This document shows, in pieces, positions 55,829-62,704 of a stretch of 64,000 bases of DNA. The number at the start of each line of letters is the position of its first letter. Position 1 is the stretch's first letter. The stretch is taken from positions 806,001 through 870,000 of the forward strand of contig CAVRVH010000012.1 in the NCBI GenBank assembly GCA_963724665.1, written 5' to 3'. The notes under the pieces are model-generated. The model was not told the DNA's origin. It made no database searches and saw only the letters and a list, made by a program, of their open reading frames with translations. The stretch is from DASUPK01 sp963724665. GTDB taxonomy: Bacteria; Actinomycetota; Thermoleophilia; Solirubrobacterales; 70-9. Both the position numbers and the translations under genes were made by a program.

Positions 55829-56503
55829 ATGTTCGCCCCGATTCGCTCCCATCTCAGCTTCTCGAACGTGCTCGCGTTGGCGGCTCTGCTGCTTGCCACC
55901 GGTGGGGTCTCCTATGCCGCTTCCACCCTGGCTCCCGGAAGCGTCGGGACCGCTCAGCTGCAGGGGCGCTCGGTCAAGGCGAAGAAGCTCGCCGATCACA
56001 GCGTCCACCGCCGGGCACTGTCCAAGAAGGTCCGCCGCCAGCTGGACCTGGGGCGCAGGGAGCCCGCCGCCACTGCCGCAAGCCCCGATGCGAAATCGAT
56101 TCACTTCTCCGCGCACGGCAGCCCAAGCCCGCCTCCCACGACCATCCTCGACTTCGGAGGCCTGCGCTTCACGGCTGCCTGTATCGCCAGCGGCGGCACG
56201 ACCAACGTGAACCTTTCGGCTCTATCCACCGGCGACGCGGTCCTCCAGGACAACTTCAACGTCGACAACGGCACCGATCCCCACACCCCCGGCGTACCAA
56301 CGACGGGCAACATCCAGCTCGAACTCCCCGCCGGCGTGGACACGTCTCTCGGCGGGCCAGGCGCCTCTTCCCCCGACTACGCCCGCGTGATCGCCGTGGC
56401 GATCATCAGCACCCAAGGCCGTGCGATGACGATCAACATCACTGAATTCATCGACGGCGCGGCGGGCACCTGCGCAGTGGACGGAACGATCCTGGCTCCC
56501 TGA
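55829..56503 (+). CDS. Exported or membrane-anchored protein, unknown function
   Basis: From ATG 55829 the product is 224 residues. SNVLALAALLLATGGVSYAA is an N-terminal membrane or signal segment, followed by STLAPGSVGTAQLQGRSVKA, a motif seen at the start of many actinobacterial exported proteins (a Gly/Ala segment then KxKKLADHSVHR). The mature part is beta-rich. No enzymatic motif is visible. The gene is bracketed by two copies of a tRNA 3'-end fragment and by palindromic repeats 6 and 7, and its stop codon directly abuts the second tRNA fragment, suggesting it was inserted or moved as a unit. Confidence 0.72.
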   Translation: MFAPIRSHLSFSNVLALAALLLATGGVSYAASTLAPGSVGTAQLQGRSVKAKKLADHSVHRRALSKKVRRQLDLGRREPAATAASPDAKSIHFSAHGSPSPPPTTILDFGGLRFTAACIASGGTTNVNLSALSTGDAVLQDNFNVDNGTDPHTPGVPTTGNIQLELPAGVDTSLGGPGASSPDYARVIAVAIISTQGRAMTINITEFIDGAAGTCAVDGTILAP

Positions 56504-56541
56504 GAGCGCGCCCGACAGGATTCGAACCTGTGACCTTCGGT
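56504..56541 (-). repeat. tRNA 3'-half fragment (long copy), att-like
   Basis: On the minus strand this reads ACCGAAGGTC (anticodon-stem 3' strand and variable loop), ACAGG-TTCGAAT-CCTGT (perfect T arm) and CGGGCGC plus G (acceptor 3' strand and discriminator), like a tRNA whose 5' acceptor would be GCGCCCG. The 5' half is absent. Such 3' halves are what tRNA-targeting integrases leave behind. Confidence 0.72.
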
Positions 56542-56548
56542 TTCGTGG

Positions 56549-56594
56549 ACCGCTGCTTTATGCAAAGCGGAAGTGCTGCTTCTCCCAAAGCAGC
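56549..56594 (+). repeat. Twin-hairpin palindromic repeat, locus 7
   Basis: Hairpin 1: ACCGCTGCTTT, loop ATGC, AAAGCGG. Hairpin 2: GCTGCTT, loop CTCCC, AAAGCAGC. It starts 7 bp after the tRNA 3'-half fragment. Confidence 0.85.
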
Positions 56595-56748
56595 AGTCGC
56601 CTACTCCGGCAGCCCGGGCCTCGAGGGCCGGATTCCTGTCGGCGTATTCCTTCACGTGGACGATCTTGCCGTCGATGACTTCGGAGTCGAATCCGTCGAT
56701 GCCCATATCGATCGGTCCTTGCGCACGCCCGCCGTTACGTGACTGTCC

Positions 56749-57585
56749 CTAGCTCCTGACCGCGGGCGGCGGGGACCTCCGATGGCCCTCGTCGTCGCAC
56801 GGCGGCACGACGTTCTTGTGCTCGCGCTCGACGATCACGAGCTGCCGCTCCATCTCGTCCGGCGTGATGCTGCCGCTGCTGTTCTCGTAAGGATGGTCGA
56901 GGAACCAGATCAGCAGGAGACCCGAGATGACCAGGGCGGCGATCGCCGCGATCAGGCTCCCCTGCACGAGGAAACCCTCGCGCCGGTCGGCGAAGAAGAA
57001 GGCGAAGCCGATCGTCACGAGGGCGCCGAGGCCGAGGAAGAACCAGACCGGCGCCGGGATCGAGCGGTTCGCCTCGCTGAGCCGCTCCCGTCGGCCGTCG
57101 GTCCGGTTGTCCTGCTGCGTGAGGAGCTGCAGGAACGCGGCCTTCTGCGCTTCGGTCCGGGGATTCAGCTGCTTGAGATCGCCCTGGAAGCTGTTCACCC
57201 ACGCCCCCACCAGCGGGCTCCGGTCCCCGCTCTTCATCGCGGGCCACTCCTCGTGGATTACGGCCCGCCCGTAACAGATCAGGACGCCCTCGATCGGATC
57301 CTTCTCGGGCACGGGGAAGAACTCGGCCGTCCGCGAGAGTTCCACCACCGACGTGGCCTCCTTCTCTGCACCGGCCTTGGCGTCGTTGAAGCTCTGGAAG
57401 GCCGCGAGGACGACGAAAGCGAGGATGACCGCAAAGGCGGTGCCGAGGAACGCAAAGATCCCGGCGCCGCGCTCGATTTCGATGAAGAAGTGGTCGGCCT
57501 TTGACCGGCGGCGGACCAGATACATGAGGCCGACCGCCGCCGCGGCGCCAACCGCGACGATCAGGGCCACCAGCCAGAGGTTCAC
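56749..57585 (-). CDS. DUF4239-like (bestrophin-like) membrane protein
   Basis: This 278-residue protein has two N-terminal helices (LWLVALIVAVGAAAAVGLMY, FLGTAFAVILAFVVLAAFQS), a central extramembrane region with NDAKAGAEKEATSVVELSRT, and two C-terminal helices (VWFFLGLGALVTIGFAFFFA, GSLIAAIAALVISGLLLIWF). This two-plus-two layout with the conserved AF..F..A...EA..V..L segment matches DUF4239 proteins, distantly like bestrophin channels. Function is unproven. It is monocistronic. Confidence 0.78.
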   Translation of the reverse strand: MNLWLVALIVAVGAAAAVGLMYLVRRRSKADHFFIEIERGAGIFAFLGTAFAVILAFVVLAAFQSFNDAKAGAEKEATSVVELSRTAEFFPVPEKDPIEGVLICYGRAVIHEEWPAMKSGDRSPLVGAWVNSFQGDLKQLNPRTEAQKAAFLQLLTQQDNRTDGRRERLSEANRSIPAPVWFFLGLGALVTIGFAFFFADRREGFLVQGSLIAAIAALVISGLLLIWFLDHPYENSSGSITPDEMERQLVIVEREHKNVVPPCDDEGHRRSPPPAVRS

Positions 57586-57607
57586 GCTGGCATCATGCCG
57601 CAGTCGG

Positions 57608-57802
57608 CTAGCTTGCCGGGCGGAGTATGGACTGAGACCTGCTCAAGGATCTGACGATCCCGTTGTTCACCGCCGCAATCGACTCCCACGCTGTCGCGTC
57701 CCACTCGATGTCGGGCGCGTAGAAAGCGAACACCGCCTCGTGCTCACCGTTCGCGAACATCTCCAGCAGTCGTCGGACCAGATCGACGTTCTCCTCCGAC
57801 AT
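57608..57802 (-). pseudogene. Truncated SnoaL-like gene
   Basis: From ATG 57802 only 64 codons remain: MSEENVDLVRRLLEMFANGE, FAFYAPDIEWDATAWESIAA, then a short tail ILRPAS. This is the N-terminal half of a SnoaL/NTF2-fold protein, whose usual length is 130-150 residues; the second half of the beta-sheet is missing. The promoter and start are intact and share a block with the SnoaL-like gene at 11011. Palindromic repeat locus 8 lies 28 bp upstream. The product is unlikely to fold as an NTF2 domain. Confidence 0.7.
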
Positions 57803-57830
57803 CGTCCACGCAGTATCTCGCGGCGGAGAA

Positions 57831-57854
57831 CTGCTTTCCATGCAAAGCAGCGGT
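57831..57854 (+). repeat. Palindromic repeat, locus 8 (first hairpin only)
   Basis: CTGCTTT, loop CCATGC, AAAGCAGCGGT. The second hairpin is missing; TGCTAGAGGC follows instead. Confidence 0.78.
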
Positions 57855-57903
57855 TGCTAGAGGCCCGCCGCCGAGAGGAGAGAGGATGTTGGGGTCAGGG
57901 CGC

Positions 57904-58395
57904 TCAATCCTCGTGAACCAGGACGACCGGGCATGAGGCATGCTTCGCAACTGCGTTTGAGGTACTGCCCTCCAACCTTGCGCGGAAGCCGCTCAGTCCC
58001 CTCGAGCCGACGACGACGGCAGCCACATCTCGCTCGCGGGCCAGCTCGACTATCGCGTCGGCCACCTTGACGCCCTCATCGGCCACGACGAGCGCCTCGG
58101 CTTGAAGTCCGAGCGACTTCGCCAGCTCAGCCCCATCCTGTGCGATGCGGTGGGCCCGAGCCTGAAGCGTGTCATCAAGCTCCTGTGCGGCTTCAACATC
58201 GACGACCGGAGACGGCGCGATGTCCCCGGACAACGCCCCCGCCTGCATCCCGCCCAGCTCGTATGCCAGACCCGCCTCCCATACCGTCACCACTAGTGCC
58301 TGACGTGATCCGAAGAGCTCGGCTGCTTCCTGGACGGCCCGACGCGCCGTACCTGAGCCGTCGTAACCGATGAGGATTGGCGCGGCGGCGTTCAT
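57904..58395 (-). CDS. Universal stress protein (UspA family)
   Basis: This 163-residue protein has the Usp fold: ILIGYDGSGTARRAVQEAAE at the start and the ATP-binding motif VVGSRGLSGFRARLEGSTSN near the end (G-2x-G-9x-G-S pattern), so it probably binds ATP. Usp proteins support survival under stress, often in dormancy. The gene is preceded by a 17-codon leader frame that ends in a TGA overlapping its ATG, and by a promoter block shared with SnoaL-like genes. Expression may therefore depend on translation of the leader. Confidence 0.9.
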   Translation of the reverse strand: MNAAAPILIGYDGSGTARRAVQEAAELFGSRQALVVTVWEAGLAYELGGMQAGALSGDIAPSPVVDVEAAQELDDTLQARAHRIAQDGAELAKSLGLQAEALVVADEGVKVADAIVELARERDVAAVVVGSRGLSGFRARLEGSTSNAVAKHASCPVVLVHED

Positions 58396-58445
58396 CCGAA
58401 CGTACGGCTCGCCGCAAGGAATCTCAAGATCAGATGGCGCGACAT
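58392..58445 (-). CDS. 17-codon leader frame upstream of the universal stress gene
   Basis: ATG 58445 begins MSRHLILRFLAASRTFG and stops at a TGA that overlaps the ATG of the Usp gene (ATGA). A GATACT box lies 9 nt before it, in the same arrangement as SnoaL gene starts elsewhere in the window. It is either the stump of a SnoaL gene's first codons or a functional coupling leader; its peptide has no recognised role. Confidence 0.45.
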   Translation of the reverse strand: MSRHLILRFLAASRTFG

Positions 58446-58470
58446 CGCCCCCGCAGTATCTCTCGCCGGA

Positions 58471-58494
58471 CTACTGCTTTCCATGCAAAGCGGT
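58471..58494 (+). repeat. Palindromic repeat, locus 9, first hairpin
   Basis: CTACTGCTTT, loop CCATGC, AAAGCGGTAG. Compared with other loci the outer pairs change from CCGC/GCGG to CTAC/GTAG while remaining paired, which supports selection or copying of the hairpin as a structure. Confidence 0.8.
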
Positions 58495-58571
58495 AGGCGA
58501 TCGCAGGCTGTTGCGGAGTGGGTCGAGCTCTACGAGGCCGTCACCGAGGCGATCAAGACGTCGTAAACGAA

Positions 58572-58596
58572 ACCGCCGCTTCTGGTCCAACGCAGG
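58572..58596 (+). repeat. Palindromic repeat, locus 9, displaced second hairpin
   Basis: ACCGCCGCTT, CTGGTCC, AACGCAGG: a diverged hairpin-2 unit lying 77 bp after its hairpin-1 partner instead of directly following it. Confidence 0.6.
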
Positions 58597-58599
58597 TCT

Positions 58600-58704
58600 C
58601 TACACCTTGATGACGGCGTAGGCCACGATGAGCACCACGAGCCCGATCAGGTACATGATCTGGACGAACGTGACCAACCCTGAGTTTCCCTTGTCCGGTT
58701 CCAT
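58600..58704 (-). CDS. Tiny single-pass membrane protein
   Basis: A 34-residue frame from ATG 58704: MEPDKGNSGLVTFVQIMYLI, then GLVVLIVAYAVIKV. GGAGAGGG lies about 9 nt before the start, giving a credible ribosome site. The single hydrophobic helix occupies about residues 12-32. No family is recognised; similar micro-membrane proteins are common but seldom annotated. Confidence 0.5.
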   Translation of the reverse strand: MEPDKGNSGLVTFVQIMYLIGLVVLIVAYAVIKV

Positions 58705-58780
58705 TTGATCACGCCCTCTCCATTCCGTCGAAGTCGGCCGCGACTTTACCCGGTGCCGTCGAAGCCGGTCCCGCCAAACA

Positions 58781-58804
58781 CTCCTTTCCATGCAAAGCAG
58801 CGGT
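58781..58804 (+). repeat. Palindromic repeat, locus 10 (first hairpin only)
   Basis: CTCCTTT, loop CCATGC, AAAGCAGCGGT. The left arm is diverged as in locus 3. It is the rightmost member of the family in the window. Confidence 0.72.
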
Positions 58805-58818
58805 CTTCAGTGCGCAGC

Positions 58819-59133
58819 GTGACTGGCGAGGTCATCCCCTTCCCTGAGCGCCGAATCGAGGAGATCCCGGACGAGGAGTGGCTCGAAGCCATGCCGACCG
58901 CCCGCGGTGGCTGGAGAAGTGAAGTTCCCGGACCCGCCGCCCCAGCCGCGGCGCCATGGGCCGTGGGGCGGGCCTCGGTAAGCGTGCCGCCCGGGGCTGC
59001 TAACGACTTGCTAACGAACGTCTGCCTACAGGACGACACAGCGCGTCACCAAAGCCCGGCGGGGAACCGCGAATCACCTGCTAATCGACCACAGGTCGAC
59101 ACTCGGCGATACTTCACGGAACGAGTGCCATAG
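58819..59133 (+). CDS. Doubtful small protein
   Basis: A 104-codon frame from GTG opens MTGEVIPFPERRIEEIPDEE then WLEAMPTARGGWR, which reads like real protein, but the rest (ASVSVPPGAANDLLTNVCLQ and beyond) does not. There is no ribosome site and no -10 box at the usual place. It may be the N-terminal scrap of a gene interrupted at about 58920. Confidence 0.25.
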   Translation: MTGEVIPFPERRIEEIPDEEWLEAMPTARGGWRSEVPGPAAPAAAPWAVGRASVSVPPGAANDLLTNVCLQDDTARHQSPAGNRESPANRPQVDTRRYFTERVP

Positions 59134-59144
59134 AACCGGCTCTT

Positions 59145-59600
59145 CTAGGCGCGGCGGCTTAGCTCCGCCAGACCGACGGCCTCGAGGCCGCTTGCTCTGT
59201 CCGTATGGTCCTCGATCCGGGCGACCTTGCGGTCCTTGACCGTGACCGCCGTGAAGAGCGGTTGTCGTATGGGAACGCCGCTGCCCTTGCCGCGGGCCAC
59301 CGCGCGGCCGATCAGCAGGACCCGGTCCTGGGTTCCGTCGAGCAGCTCATCGACCTCGACCCGCCAGTCATTCACCGTCTCGAGCCAATCCGAGACGGCT
59401 TCCAAGAGTTGGTCGCGGCCCCGGAATGTCTCCGGGGTGAAGAGCCAATCCCACTCCACCTCGGGGAGGAGGTGCTCGTCCACCTCTTCCAGTCCCGGTA
59501 CCTCTTCGATCGGCTGCTGCGGATCTGACCAGTACGCCGCAAGCCATCGGTCCAAGGCATCGAAGTAGCCCCGGACCACTTGCACGTTCTCGTCCGCCAT
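59145..59600 (-). CDS. SnoaL-like (NTF2-fold) protein
   Basis: From ATG 59600 the product is 151 residues: MADENVQVVRGYFDALDRWL at the start, VEWDWLFTPETFRGRDQLLE in the middle, and LFTAVTVKDRKVARIEDHTD near the end. The usual NTF2-like order of helix, strand and helix is complete, with an unusual acidic insertion (QQPIEEVPGLEEVDEH) after the first helix. It may be a polyketide-cyclase-like enzyme or a ligand carrier. It is the third SnoaL-like gene of the island. Confidence 0.8.
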   Translation of the reverse strand: MADENVQVVRGYFDALDRWLAAYWSDPQQPIEEVPGLEEVDEHLLPEVEWDWLFTPETFRGRDQLLEAVSDWLETVNDWRVEVDELLDGTQDRVLLIGRAVARGKGSGVPIRQPLFTAVTVKDRKVARIEDHTDRASGLEAVGLAELSRRA

Positions 59601-59760
59601 CACCAGGCACCTACGAGCTTCGACCTCACCCAGATTTGGTGAGCATCGTCACTCTCATGCGGCGACTTCGACCAGATCCCGACTCTCGTACATCGACCGA
59701 CGGGAGTTCCATCACCCAGTAACCCAGTGGTCCGGACGGTCGCTTACTGGGGTTAGAGCC

Positions 59761-59841
59761 ATGGATGCCTTCACCTTCACCGTCATCCTGGTGGTCGGCG
59801 CACTCGGGTTGCTCGCCTTTCTCTTGTTCCTGGAGTCCTGA
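59761..59841 (+). CDS. Tiny single-pass membrane protein
   Basis: A 26-residue frame from ATG 59761 reads MDAFTFTVILVVGALGLLAF then LLFLES. Almost the whole product is one membrane helix, flanked by acidic residues. There is no strong ribosome site (GGGGTTA upstream). The clean hydrophobic composition is unlikely for random GC-rich DNA, yet the length makes the call weak. It faces the lipoprotein gene end to end. Confidence 0.35.
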   Translation: MDAFTFTVILVVGALGLLAFLLFLES

Positions 59842-59853
59842 GAACAAGCTCTT

Positions 59854-60252
59854 CTAGCCGCCGGGGCCGCCCAGACCTGAGATCTTCCACTCGCCGTTCT
59901 CGCGCGTGAGCTTGACCTCGATCGGGGCGATCGCATTGGCGATGTTTCCCCCGACGCGAGCCTGGATCGTGGCCGTGGCCTGGTCGCCGTGCTGGACGAC
60001 GTGAAGCACGGTCAGGTCGGTGGCGGTTCCGGAGGTCTGCTCCTTTACGAAGGCGACGCAGTTGGAGGTCTTGAGCTGCTGGATGAGTTGCTGGCTATAG
60101 AGCTCGCAGACCTCTGCGGCGTCCCCGGAATTGCGCGCGTTCACGTAGGCGTCCGCGGCGTCCTTCGCGGTCTGCGGGCCGCTGCTTCCACCTCCGCCGC
60201 AGCCCGCGATCAGGGCCGCGACCACTGCTCCGGCGATCCAGGCACGCCTCAT
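59854..60252 (-). CDS. Putative lipoprotein
   Basis: From ATG 60252 the product is 132 residues: MRRAWIAGAVVAALIAGCGG has the lipobox LIAGC at about residue 18, so the protein should be a membrane-attached lipoprotein. The mature part (KDAADAYVNARNSGDAAEVC, VLHVVQHGDQATATIQARVG) resembles DUF4878/NTF2-like extracellular domains and ends VKLTRENGEWKISGLGG, the strand typical of that fold. The function is unknown. It is divergent from the phosphodiesterase gene. Confidence 0.75.
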   Translation of the reverse strand: MRRAWIAGAVVAALIAGCGGGGSSGPQTAKDAADAYVNARNSGDAAEVCELYSQQLIQQLKTSNCVAFVKEQTSGTATDLTVLHVVQHGDQATATIQARVGGNIANAIAPIEVKLTRENGEWKISGLGGPGG

Positions 60253-60298
60253 CAGCTCAGAGTCAATCATCCGGATCGAACGGCTAAGGTGCGCCGCC

Positions 60299-61081
60299 AT
60301 GCCGGCGAAGCCCAAGCAGGAAGAAAAGGACACTGCGCCCGATCAGAAGGGGTGGGAGAACGAGACGCCCGAGAAGGCGCCTGAGGAGATCCCGGCGTAC
60401 CGCCGGATCGGCCACAAGGGCGCCGACGCGATCGTCGCGGGCAACACCCCCGAGAGCTTCGACGCGGCGGTCGAGCATGGAGTCGACATGGTCGAGCTTG
60501 ACGTCCTCAGGGAGCAGGAGGGCCGCCTGATCGTCGCCCACGACTTCGACGACGCGATGCGCCGGCGCCCGATGGACCTCACCGAGGCCCTGGACCTGTT
60601 CCTCGAGCCGCCGCTGGACAAGGTCGAGATCGACTGCGACCTGAAACTGTCCGGCAGCGAGGCTGAGCTCGCCGGGGCGCTGGAGGGCCGGGGGCTGCTC
60701 GAGCGCGCCATGGTCTCCACCCAGGAGATCGACAGCCTGCGCAAGCTTCGCCAGCTCGAGCCGGACCTGCGGCTCGGTTGGACCTACCCGAAGACGAAGC
60801 GGGACTGGACCCAGTACGGCTGGGCAAAGCCGGCGCTCCGGGCGGGGCTATCGGCGCTCCGCCGCCGCTACCCGAGCATCCTTGCGAAGCAGGGCCCGGA
60901 CCTTCAGGTCAACTCGGTCTGGGTCTACCACCCGATCATCACCCCGAAGGCGGTCGAGGTCGCCCACGAAATCGGCGTCGAGCTGATGGCCTGGACCGTC
61001 GACGACGCAGGCCGCATGCGGGAGCTTCTGGGCATGGGCGTGGACGGGATCTGCTCGAACGACCCCAGGCTGTTCGTCTAG
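60299..61081 (+). CDS. Glycerophosphodiester phosphodiesterase family protein
   Basis: This 260-residue protein has a TIM-barrel GDPD layout: RIGHKGADAIVAGNTPESFD (about residues 36-55), VDMVELDVLREQEGRLIVAH, and the C-terminal VELMAWTVDDAGRMRELLGM, GVDGICSNDPRLF. A charged N-terminal extension of about 30 residues lacks a signal, so it is cytosolic. The usual metal-ligand motif ENT appears as GNT here, so the active site may be altered. The ATG lies 8 nt after a TAAGGT box. It ends with a four-base overlap with the convergent ABC1 kinase. Confidence 0.88.
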   Translation: MPAKPKQEEKDTAPDQKGWENETPEKAPEEIPAYRRIGHKGADAIVAGNTPESFDAAVEHGVDMVELDVLREQEGRLIVAHDFDDAMRRRPMDLTEALDLFLEPPLDKVEIDCDLKLSGSEAELAGALEGRGLLERAMVSTQEIDSLRKLRQLEPDLRLGWTYPKTKRDWTQYGWAKPALRAGLSALRRRYPSILAKQGPDLQVNSVWVYHPIITPKAVEVAHEIGVELMAWTVDDAGRMRELLGMGVDGICSNDPRLFV

Positions 61082-62598
61082 ACGGGGCTGAGACCGGGCG
61101 TCTGGCTACGGCCACGGCGCTCGAAGTAGCGCCACTCCGCCTCGCCAAGCACGGTCGAGGGCGGATCGGCGTAGACCCACTCGCGCATGATGCGGTGCCA
61201 GTTCGCCTTGGCGCGCAGCTGAGCGAGCACGGCGAGGAGCCCGGTCTCCATCCGGCGGCCCATCAGTTCGTCGGCCGGGAGACTCTCCTTCCGCACCAGG
61301 TCGAAGAAGTCCGAGCGCGGGTCCGAGGTCACCTCGATCATCTTCATCACCCGGCGGGGCGTGATCTGCGTCTCCTTGTCCTCCATGTACCAGCCGCCGA
61401 CCATCTTCACGTGCTCCATCAGACGCTCGGCGTCGACCTTGCTCGGATCAGAGATGAAGCCCAGGTCGTTCAGCGCCTCGCGCAGCCGCTCGGGATCGTC
61501 CCGGCCCACGGCGTCCATGGCCCGCTGCTCGAGCTGGATCTGCTGCTCGGTCAGCCGCTTGGTCATGCCGAAGTCCAGGAACGCGACGCGGCCGTCCTCC
61601 ATCAGCAGATAGTTCCCGGGATGGGTGTCGGCGTTGAAGTGCCGCAGGTGATAGATCGAGCCGAAGCAGAACCGGAAGACGATCTCGCCGAAGATGTCGC
61701 GCTCGTCCTGCTCGAGGTGCTTGACGTCATCGAAGCCGCGCCCCTCGACGTAGTCCGTGACCAGGACCCGCCGGCGAGAGAGCCGCGAGTGGACCTTGGG
61801 GACGAAGATGAACGGGTGGCCCTCGTAGGCCCGGGCGAATGTCCTCTGGTTCTGCGCCTCGAACTCGTAGTCGAGCTCCTCGAGGACGCGCTCTCGGAGC
61901 TCGGAGGCAACGGCCTTGGCGTCGAGCCCCGGAGCGAGGACCCTTGCCAGGCGCACGAGAATGCCCGCGTTGGCGACGTCTGACTCGAGGGCGTCGGCGA
62001 TGCCGGGGTACTGGATCTTGACTGCCACCTTGGAGCCGTCGCGGAGCGTCGCCCGATGGACCTGCCCGATCGACGCAGCGGCGAAGGCCTCCTCCTCGAT
62101 CGACGCGAAGACGCTCTCGGGCCGCTCGTCGTACTCCTCCTCGAGCACGGTGCGAACCTTCTCCCACGGCATCGCCGGGGCGTGGGTGCGGAGCGCAGAA
62201 AGCTGCTCCTGGTAGATCTCGCGGTACTCCGGGGGTAGAAAGTCGACGTCGATGAAGGAAGCCATCTGGCCGATCTTCATCGCGGCGCCCTTCATCTCGC
62301 CCAGGACGGAGGCCATCTTGAGCGCGGTCTCCAGGTGCCGGGTCTCGAGGCGCTCCTGCGCCTTCTCCTCGGAGCGGACGACATTGGCCGCGGCGGTCCC
62401 GGCGTAGCGGGTGGCCTGGCCTCCGAGGGCCGTCCCGAGCTTCGCCGATCGGCCGATCCGGGTCTGTGGGATCTTCCGCTCCTGCTCCTCCGGCTCTGGA
62501 GGCTTCGAGCGCGGCCGGTTGCTGAGGTCGGCCCGCAGGACCTCTATGGCCCAGTTCTGGCTCTCGCCCTCTCGTTCAATTTCTCGGTCGCTGCCCAT
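61078..62598 (-). CDS. AarF/ABC1/UbiB family protein kinase-like
   Basis: This 506-residue protein has the UbiB signatures: the invariant N-terminal KxGQ motif in MKIGQMASFIDVDFLPPEYR, the nucleotide-binding Lys in SKVAVKIQYPGIAD, the catalytic NADTHPGNYLL and metal-binding VAFLDFGMTKRL (about residues 330-342). ABC1 proteins are atypical kinases/ATPases that support isoprenoid-lipid (quinone) metabolism; the target is not known here. There is no obvious C-terminal membrane helix. It is divergent from rplY. Confidence 0.93.
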   Translation of the reverse strand: MGSDREIEREGESQNWAIEVLRADLSNRPRSKPPEPEEQERKIPQTRIGRSAKLGTALGGQATRYAGTAAANVVRSEEKAQERLETRHLETALKMASVLGEMKGAAMKIGQMASFIDVDFLPPEYREIYQEQLSALRTHAPAMPWEKVRTVLEEEYDERPESVFASIEEEAFAAASIGQVHRATLRDGSKVAVKIQYPGIADALESDVANAGILVRLARVLAPGLDAKAVASELRERVLEELDYEFEAQNQRTFARAYEGHPFIFVPKVHSRLSRRRVLVTDYVEGRGFDDVKHLEQDERDIFGEIVFRFCFGSIYHLRHFNADTHPGNYLLMEDGRVAFLDFGMTKRLTEQQIQLEQRAMDAVGRDDPERLREALNDLGFISDPSKVDAERLMEHVKMVGGWYMEDKETQITPRRVMKMIEVTSDPRSDFFDLVRKESLPADELMGRRMETGLLAVLAQLRAKANWHRIMREWVYADPPSTVLGEAEWRYFERRGRSQTPGLSPV

Positions 62599-62661
62599 GG
62601 TTTCCCGTCATTTTCTATCCTGGCGCCCGAGCGTAGCCTGCTTGGCTGATCGGGCGGGTTT

Positions 62662-62694
62662 GATGCGAGGGCGCGCGACAGCGCGACCCGTTTA
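62662..62694 (+). repeat. Hairpin-forming element upstream of rplY (copy B)
   Basis: Shares both ends with the element at 12970-13004. GGGCGCGC and GCGCGACCC pair with one bulged A around GACA. It overlaps the start of a TAGCTT -10 box (62693-62698) and ends 10 nt before the rplY ATG. Confidence 0.6.
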
Positions 62695-62704
62695 GCTTTG
62701 GCGA

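Larger units (their letters stand above)
58705..59144. other. Gap of 440 bp: palindromic repeat and a doubtful open frame
   Basis: It contains repeat locus 10 and one rightward frame (58819-59133) with no recognised homology. The stretch 58998-59020 has two near copies of TGCTAACGA. Nothing else is supported. Confidence 0.6.

Noticed and set aside
55710..56541. tRNA fragments as functional tRNA genes
   Set aside because: Only the 3' half is present in the longer copy and less in the shorter; there is no acceptor 5' strand, D arm or anticodon.
47921..58804. Repeats as integron attC sites with gene cassettes
   Set aside because: No RYYYAAC/GTTRRRY core sites flank the hairpins, genes lie in both orientations relative to the repeats, and no integron integrase is visible.
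47921..58804. Repeats as a CRISPR array or classical REP/RAYT system
   Set aside because: Spacing is irregular (about 0.3-3 kb) with genes between, so not CRISPR. Only locus 9 has a GTAG, and there is no REP-associated transposase in the window.
58998..59020. Two near copies of TGCTAACGA as an attachment core
   Set aside because: Only 9 bp shared, adjacent to each other and with no partner elsewhere in the window; chance cannot be excluded.
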